This document shows, in pieces, positions 32,182 to 35,030 of a DNA stretch of 35,030 bases. How positions within the stretch are numbered: the first letter of the stretch is position 1; every line of letters starts with the position of its first letter. The notes under the pieces are model-generated. The model was not told where the DNA came from, did not search any database, and saw only the letters and a list, made by a program, of their open reading frames with translations. Source of the stretch: Candidatus Gastranaerophilales bacterium (GTDB lineage: Bacteria > Cyanobacteriota > Vampirovibrionia > Gastranaerophilales > Gastranaerophilaceae); assembly GCA_944324895.1 (NCBI GenBank), contig CALUYC010000030.1:1-35030 (forward strand), written 5' to 3'. Both the position numbers and the translations under genes were made by a program.

Positions 32182-32282
32182 GCTATGTTCTCATACAAAA
32201 TTTTAACAATATTTTACAATTATTATATATGAAATTTTAATTTAGTCCACAAAACACATGCGAAATAGTCGATTTGTACCAG

Positions 32283-32311
32283 TTTAAAAAATAAAAAAAA
32301 TATGTTATTAT
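32283..32311 (+). promoter_or_regulatory. Possible promoter for leaderless pdxJ
   Basis: TTTAAA (32283-32288) and TATTAT (32306-32311) are 17 bases apart, with four and five matches to consensus. The -10 ends seven bases before the ATG, so the transcript would begin at or next to the start codon. No Shine-Dalgarno precedes pdxJ, which agrees with a leaderless mRNA. Confidence 0.35.
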
Positions 32312-32318
32312 TGCGACT

Positions 32319-33029
32319 ATGGAATTAGGAGTAAACATAGATCACGTTGCAACACTTAGAAACGCAAGGGGCGGAGATGAACCCAGCGTATTGGATGCTG
32401 CAATAATTGCGCAAAGAGCAGGTGCAAGCGCAATTACAATTCATTTAAGAGAAGACAGGCGCCATATTAAAGATTCTGATTTAGACGAAATCAAAAAAAA
32501 TATAAAAACAAATATTAACCTTGAAATGGCTGCAACACCTGAAATGCAAGCAATAGCGGTTAAAAATAAACCTTATTCATGTTGCATAGTTCCTGAAAAA
32601 AGACAAGAGGTAACTACAGAAGGCGGTTTGGATGTATACTCACAAGAAAACTACATAAGAGAATTTATAAAACCATTGCACTCTGCAGGAATTATTGTTA
32701 GCCTTTTTATTGATCCTGATGAAAAACAAGTGTTCAGCGCACATAACTGCAATGCGGATTTTATTGAACTGCATACCGGAGCATTTTCAAATGCATTTGG
32801 CACTCAGCGCGAACAGGAAGAATTTGAAAAACTAAAAACAGCCGCAGCACTAGCACAAAACCTAGGTTTAAAAGTTAATGCCGGTCATGGGCTGAACTAT
32901 GAAAACGTACATTTAATGCACGATATTGAAGGACTAATTGAACTTAACATAGGCCACAGCATTATTTCTCGTGCAGTTTTTGTAGGGTTGGAACGTGCCA
33001 TTGAAGAAATGAGAGATTTGATTATATAA
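32319..33029 (+). CDS. pdxJ: Pyridoxine 5'-phosphate synthase
   Basis: Ring-closing enzyme of the DXP-dependent vitamin B6 route: joins 1-deoxyxylulose 5-phosphate and 3-amino-1-hydroxyacetone 1-phosphate. The N-terminus GVNIDHVATLRNARGG (4-19) is the family hallmark. ITIHLREDRRHI at about 39-50, NLEMAATPEM near 67-76, CIVPEKRQEVTTEGGLDV, and the catalytic-side VNAGHGLNYEN near 188-198 all fit a TIM barrel of this type. The 236 residues are complete. The gene lies divergent from the zinc-ribbon protein and upstream of yggS, which handles free PLP, so B6 genes are clustered here. No ribosome site is visible. Confidence 0.95.
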   Translation: MELGVNIDHVATLRNARGGDEPSVLDAAIIAQRAGASAITIHLREDRRHIKDSDLDEIKKNIKTNINLEMAATPEMQAIAVKNKPYSCCIVPEKRQEVTTEGGLDVYSQENYIREFIKPLHSAGIIVSLFIDPDEKQVFSAHNCNADFIELHTGAFSNAFGTQREQEEFEKLKTAAALAQNLGLKVNAGHGLNYENVHLMHDIEGLIELNIGHSIISRAVFVGLERAIEEMRDLII

Positions 33030-33123
33030 ACACTTGTAAAGCATTGTTAAGTGTTAATTTGTGTATTATTAAGAAATATTACTTAAGCATAAACATGCTC
33101 AAATCATGTGCCCATGCATGTTT
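33029..33123 (+). terminator. Hairpins after pdxJ, candidate terminator
   Basis: Two inverted repeats lie in the 211-base gap. AACACTT (33029-33035) pairs with AAGTGTT (33049-33055) and is followed by AATTTG. AAACATGC (33091-33098) pairs with GCATGTTT (33116-33123) and is followed by one more T, giving four in a row. Neither has a long U-tract, so termination here would be modest. Confidence 0.4.
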
Positions 33124-33167
33124 TGACAAATAGTGTATAAACAACAATATGTTTACTAAACAAAATG

Positions 33168-33196
33168 TTGTCATATTAAAATTAGTACAATATAAT
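33168..33196 (+). promoter_or_regulatory. Sigma-70 promoter for yggS-sepF
   Basis: TTGTCA (33168-33173) and a perfect TATAAT (33191-33196) with a 17-base spacer. The start should be near 33203, three bases before a GC-rich hairpin. This is one of the two best promoters in the window. Confidence 0.8.
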
Positions 33197-33205
33197 AAAA
33201 AAGGT

Positions 33206-33223
33206 TTTGCGCAACGGCGCAAA
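33206..33223 (+). promoter_or_regulatory. 5' hairpin in the yggS leader
   Basis: TTTGCGC (33206-33212) and GCGCAAA (33217-33223) form a seven-base stem with the loop AACG, at the predicted 5' end of the mRNA. The G-rich ribosome site (GGCGGGGG, 33224-33231) follows directly. Such end hairpins can protect an mRNA from 5' degradation. No T-run follows, so it is not a terminator. Confidence 0.5.
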
Positions 33224-33240
33224 GGCGGGGGAAATGATAA

Positions 33241-33897
33241 GTGTGTACTTATGACACGATTTGTAAAAATCTCGACCGTATATTGAAAATTGTTGATGGA
33301 AAAAATGTAAGGATAGTTGCAGTTACCAAATATTTTAATGAAGATGCGATAAACGATGCTTACAGGGCAGGTTTAAGAGATTTTGGAGAAAGCAGAGCTC
33401 TTGAAGCTATTGAAAAAATCAACAAATTAGACGATGAAATAAGGCAAAAATCGACTTATCATTTTATTGGACATTTACAAACGAACAAAGTAAAGCATGT
33501 TGTTGGATTTTTTGATTTTATCCACAGTGTAGATTCACTAAAATTAGCAAAAGAGATAGCAAAATGCGCGGCAGAAAAAGGTATTGTCCAAAAGGTTTTA
33601 ATTCAGGTAAATGTAGCTGATGAAAAATCAAAATTTGGTATTGCACTTTCACAAACAAATAATTTAATCGAAGAAATTTCAAATCTGAATTCAATAAAAG
33701 TTGAAGGGTTGATGAATATCGCACCTTTAACAGACGATGAAAAAGAATTGAGAGGGATTTTTTCCACAATGAGAGAACTTAAAGAAAAATATAATTTTAA
33801 AGAACTTTCAATGGGAATGAGCAACGATTATAAAATAGCACTTGAAGAAGGCGCTACCATCATTAGGTTAGGAAGAATATTATTTAAGAATTCATAA
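33241..33897 (+). CDS. yggS: YggS-family pyridoxal phosphate homeostasis protein
   Basis: A single-domain PLP-binding barrel of the alanine-racemase fold with no known catalytic activity, involved in PLP balance. The PLP lysine is K30 in VAVTKYF. FGESRALEAIEKI, FIGHLQTNKVK and SMGMSNDYKIALEEGATIIRLGRILF are the family landmarks, the first normally reading FGENYVQE. The 218 residues are usual. The start is GTG 33241, nine bases after GGGGG. An ATG at 33234 is in another frame and stops after six codons. sepF follows 14 bases downstream, the arrangement seen in cyanobacteria and Gram-positives. Confidence 0.92.
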   Translation: MCTYDTICKNLDRILKIVDGKNVRIVAVTKYFNEDAINDAYRAGLRDFGESRALEAIEKINKLDDEIRQKSTYHFIGHLQTNKVKHVVGFFDFIHSVDSLKLAKEIAKCAAEKGIVQKVLIQVNVADEKSKFGIALSQTNNLIEEISNLNSIKVEGLMNIAPLTDDEKELRGIFSTMRELKEKYNFKELSMGMSNDYKIALEEGATIIRLGRILFKNS

Positions 33898-33911
33898 AGG
33901 AGGAAAAGAAA

Positions 33912-34406
33912 TTGGCAGGCATAGGAGAAAAATTTAAGTTTTTATACAACTTATTCGGTTTTGATAATCCGGATGAAAACGAGTTTGGTGAATTGAGAGA
34001 TGAGTATGATACCGAATATGAAACTGACGGTACAAACGTACTTAAAAGAAATTTTGAAACTCAAAGTCCTATGGAAACAAGAGAACGCAACAATTTAAGA
34101 GTGTTGCATGGACAAAACAGAGGCTACGAAGTAATCGTATTTGAACCAAGAGCTTTCAATGAATCAATTAACATTGTTGAAGCACTTAAATCAAGAAAAA
34201 CAGTTATCCTAAACCTGCAATTACTTGACAGAGAACAGTCTCAAAGAATAGTAGACTTCTTATGCGGATGCACACATGCTCTTGATGGTTCACAAAGAAA
34301 AATCGGAGAGTTTGTATTTATCTTTACTCCTTCCAACATAAACATCTCACAGGAAGTAGTTAACTCAAAATTAACAAGAGACGCTATTTGGACAGCTAGC
34401 AACTAA
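33912..34406 (+). CDS. sepF: Cell division protein SepF
   Basis: A cytoplasmic membrane-tethering partner of FtsZ (Cdv2 in cyanobacteria). The N-terminal amphipathic helix (IGEKFKFLYNLFGF) and an acidic linker to about residue 48 precede the SepF core. The core covers about 60-160, with EVIVFEPRAFNESINIVEALKS, VILNLQLLDREQSQRIVDFLCG and GEFVFIFTPSNINIS. The C-terminus is short. The start is TTG 33912, well supported by AAAGGAGG eight bases ahead. The 164 residues are normal. It is the second gene of the yggS-sepF unit and ends at a strong hairpin terminator. No ftsA is in the window, in line with a SepF-based divisome, but that cannot be tested here. Confidence 0.94.
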   Translation: MAGIGEKFKFLYNLFGFDNPDENEFGELRDEYDTEYETDGTNVLKRNFETQSPMETRERNNLRVLHGQNRGYEVIVFEPRAFNESINIVEALKSRKTVILNLQLLDREQSQRIVDFLCGCTHALDGSQRKIGEFVFIFTPSNINISQEVVNSKLTRDAIWTASN

Positions 34407-34441
34407 TTGCGTCTTTTATACGGAGAAACAGAGAGATTTAC

Positions 34442-34464
34442 AGCGCACAATATGTGCGCTTTTT
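34442..34464 (+). terminator. Terminator after sepF
   Basis: AGCGCACA (34442-34449) pairs with TGTGCGCT (34453-34460) around ATA, followed by five T. The stem is GC-rich and the layout classic. It lies 36 bases past the sepF stop and separates this unit from acpP. Confidence 0.9.
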
Positions 34465-34591
34465 ATTTGTCATGGCAGCAAAATTGTAAAAAAAATTAAC
34501 AAAATACAATAAAAGCACAAAATAATTTTTAGCCCCAAAACGTGCGTTGCAAAAGGAAAACAAGAACAGTAAAATTTTATAATTTAATAAT

Positions 34592-34620
34592 TTGCAAAAT
34601 ATCTTTGTGCCCTGTATAAT
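34592..34620 (+). promoter_or_regulatory. Sigma-70 promoter for acpP
   Basis: TTGCAA (34592-34597), 17 bases, then a perfect TATAAT (34615-34620). The start should be near 34627, giving a leader of about 34 bases that includes TGAGG before the ATG. Confidence 0.8.
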
Positions 34621-34660
34621 CTATGGAGTAAGTTAGTTAGTATTATAAATTGAGGTAAAA

Positions 34661-34891
34661 ATGAGCACATTAGACAGAGTTAAAAAAGTTGTAGTTGATC
34701 AATTAAGTGTTGATGAAAACTTGGTAACACCACAAGCAAGCTTTACAGGCGACCTTGGTGCAGATTCATTAGACACAGTTGAATTAGTTATGGCATTTGA
34801 AGAAGAATTCGGTTGCGAAATTCCTGATGAAGAAGCTGAAAAAATCGCAACAGTTCAAGATGCTGTCGACTATATCGATTCTCATTCATAG
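34661..34891 (+). CDS. acpP: Acyl carrier protein
   Basis: The small acidic carrier of growing fatty acids, linked through phosphopantetheine at S36 in [19 protein letters not shown]. Residues 60-70 ([14 protein letters not shown]) form the last helix. The 76 residues are the standard size. TGAGG lies about seven bases before the ATG. It supplies acyl groups to fabF just downstream and to fabZ, lpxA and lpxD elsewhere in the window. A hairpin with a T-run after the stop may lower transcription into fabF, fitting the need for far more carrier than enzyme. Confidence 0.97.
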   Translation: MSTLDRVKKVVVDQLSVDENLVTPQASFTGDLGADSLDTVELVMAFEEEFGCEIPDEEAEKIATVQDAVDYIDSHS

Positions 34892-34927
34892 TTAAAATAT
34901 TTGAGACACAGAATTCATTTGCAAAAA

Positions 34928-34962
34928 AGTTGCAATGAGATAGTATCAATTTGTAACTTTTT
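34928..34962 (+). terminator. Weak attenuator between acpP and fabF
   Basis: AGTTGCAA (34928-34935) can pair with TTGTAACT (34951-34958), with one G-U pair, followed by TTTT and more T after one G. It lies 36 bases past the acpP stop and 22 bases before fabF. The stem is AT-rich, so it would stop only part of the transcripts. Confidence 0.45.
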
Positions 34963-34984
34963 GTTTTGAAAGTTTAAGGAAAAG

Positions 34985-35030
34985 ATGATGGAGAACAGGA
35001 AAAGAAGAGTAGTAATAACAGGTATCGGAA
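34985..35030 (+). CDS. fabF: 3-oxoacyl-ACP synthase II, N-terminal fragment
   Basis: Only the first 15 codons are in the window. They read MMENRKRRVVITGIG, and RRVVITGIG is the usual start of FabF condensing enzymes. AAGGA lies four bases before the first ATG and seven before the second (34988), so the second may be the true start. Its position after acpP is the common acpP-fabF arrangement. No more can be said because the gene is cut by the window edge. Confidence 0.8.
   Translation, partial: MMENRKRRVVITGIG

Noticed and set aside
33206-33223. Rho-independent terminator before yggS
   Set aside because: The stem is followed by AAAGGCGGGG on the plus strand, with no T-run, and it lies downstream of a strong promoter.

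Overview
This is a dense, AT-rich, single-chromosome stretch with no insertion sequences, tRNAs, rRNAs or CRISPR arrays that I can see. The gene content points to an anaerobic, Gram-negative, flagellated bacterium. It has lipid A genes in the order lpxD-lpxC-fabZ-lpxA, a rubrerythrin, a single-cluster ferredoxin, an acyl-CoA dehydratase-type activator and a flagellin. The SepF/YggS pair and the cyanobacterial look of SMC (head motif near codon 1100) and ScpA suggest the non-photosynthetic Cyanobacteriota class Vampirovibrionia ('Melainabacteria', order Gastranaerophilales). That placement is inference from remembered family features; no search was run.

Layout. Positions 1-320 are non-coding and end in a minus-strand terminator for rsmE-cca (320-2400). 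A flagellin and a DegT/StrS sugar aminotransferase lie on the plus strand (2596-4808), each with its own terminator. The minus-strand block 4853-7726 holds an activator ATPase, rubrerythrin, 5-formyl-THF cyclo-ligase with an overlapping 51-residue small gene, and a HIT protein. Two unrecognised plus-strand proteins follow (7854-10411): a secreted glycine-zipper protein and a membrane protein. A minus-strand [4Fe-4S] ferredoxin of 59 residues (10436-10615) comes next.

From 10702 to 32181 everything real is on the minus strand. In transcription order these are: a five-gene run (zinc-ribbon/NTPase/TPR protein, PlsC-like acyltransferase, ROK kinase, mfd, parvulin lipoprotein); a terminator; an envelope run (rfaE2, lpxD, lpxC, fabZ, lpxA, M29 aminopeptidase, polyprenyl synthase, lepB); and the condensin set smc-scpA-scpB. 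The plus strand resumes at 32319 with pdxJ, then yggS-sepF and acpP-fabF (fabF runs off the right edge). Clear sigma-70-type promoters precede yggS and acpP.

The most striking point is smc. One in-frame TAA at 13944-13946 splits an otherwise full-length 1168-codon frame inside the hinge, with hinge-like sequence continuing in the same frame on both sides. Other points worth following are a 30-bp near-perfect palindrome and a second SD-masking hairpin in front of neighbouring minus-strand genes, a calcium-loop motif inserted in a parvulin domain, a polyprenyl synthase with a degraded second Asp-rich motif, and the 1178-residue zinc-ribbon/NTPase/TPR regulator-like protein.
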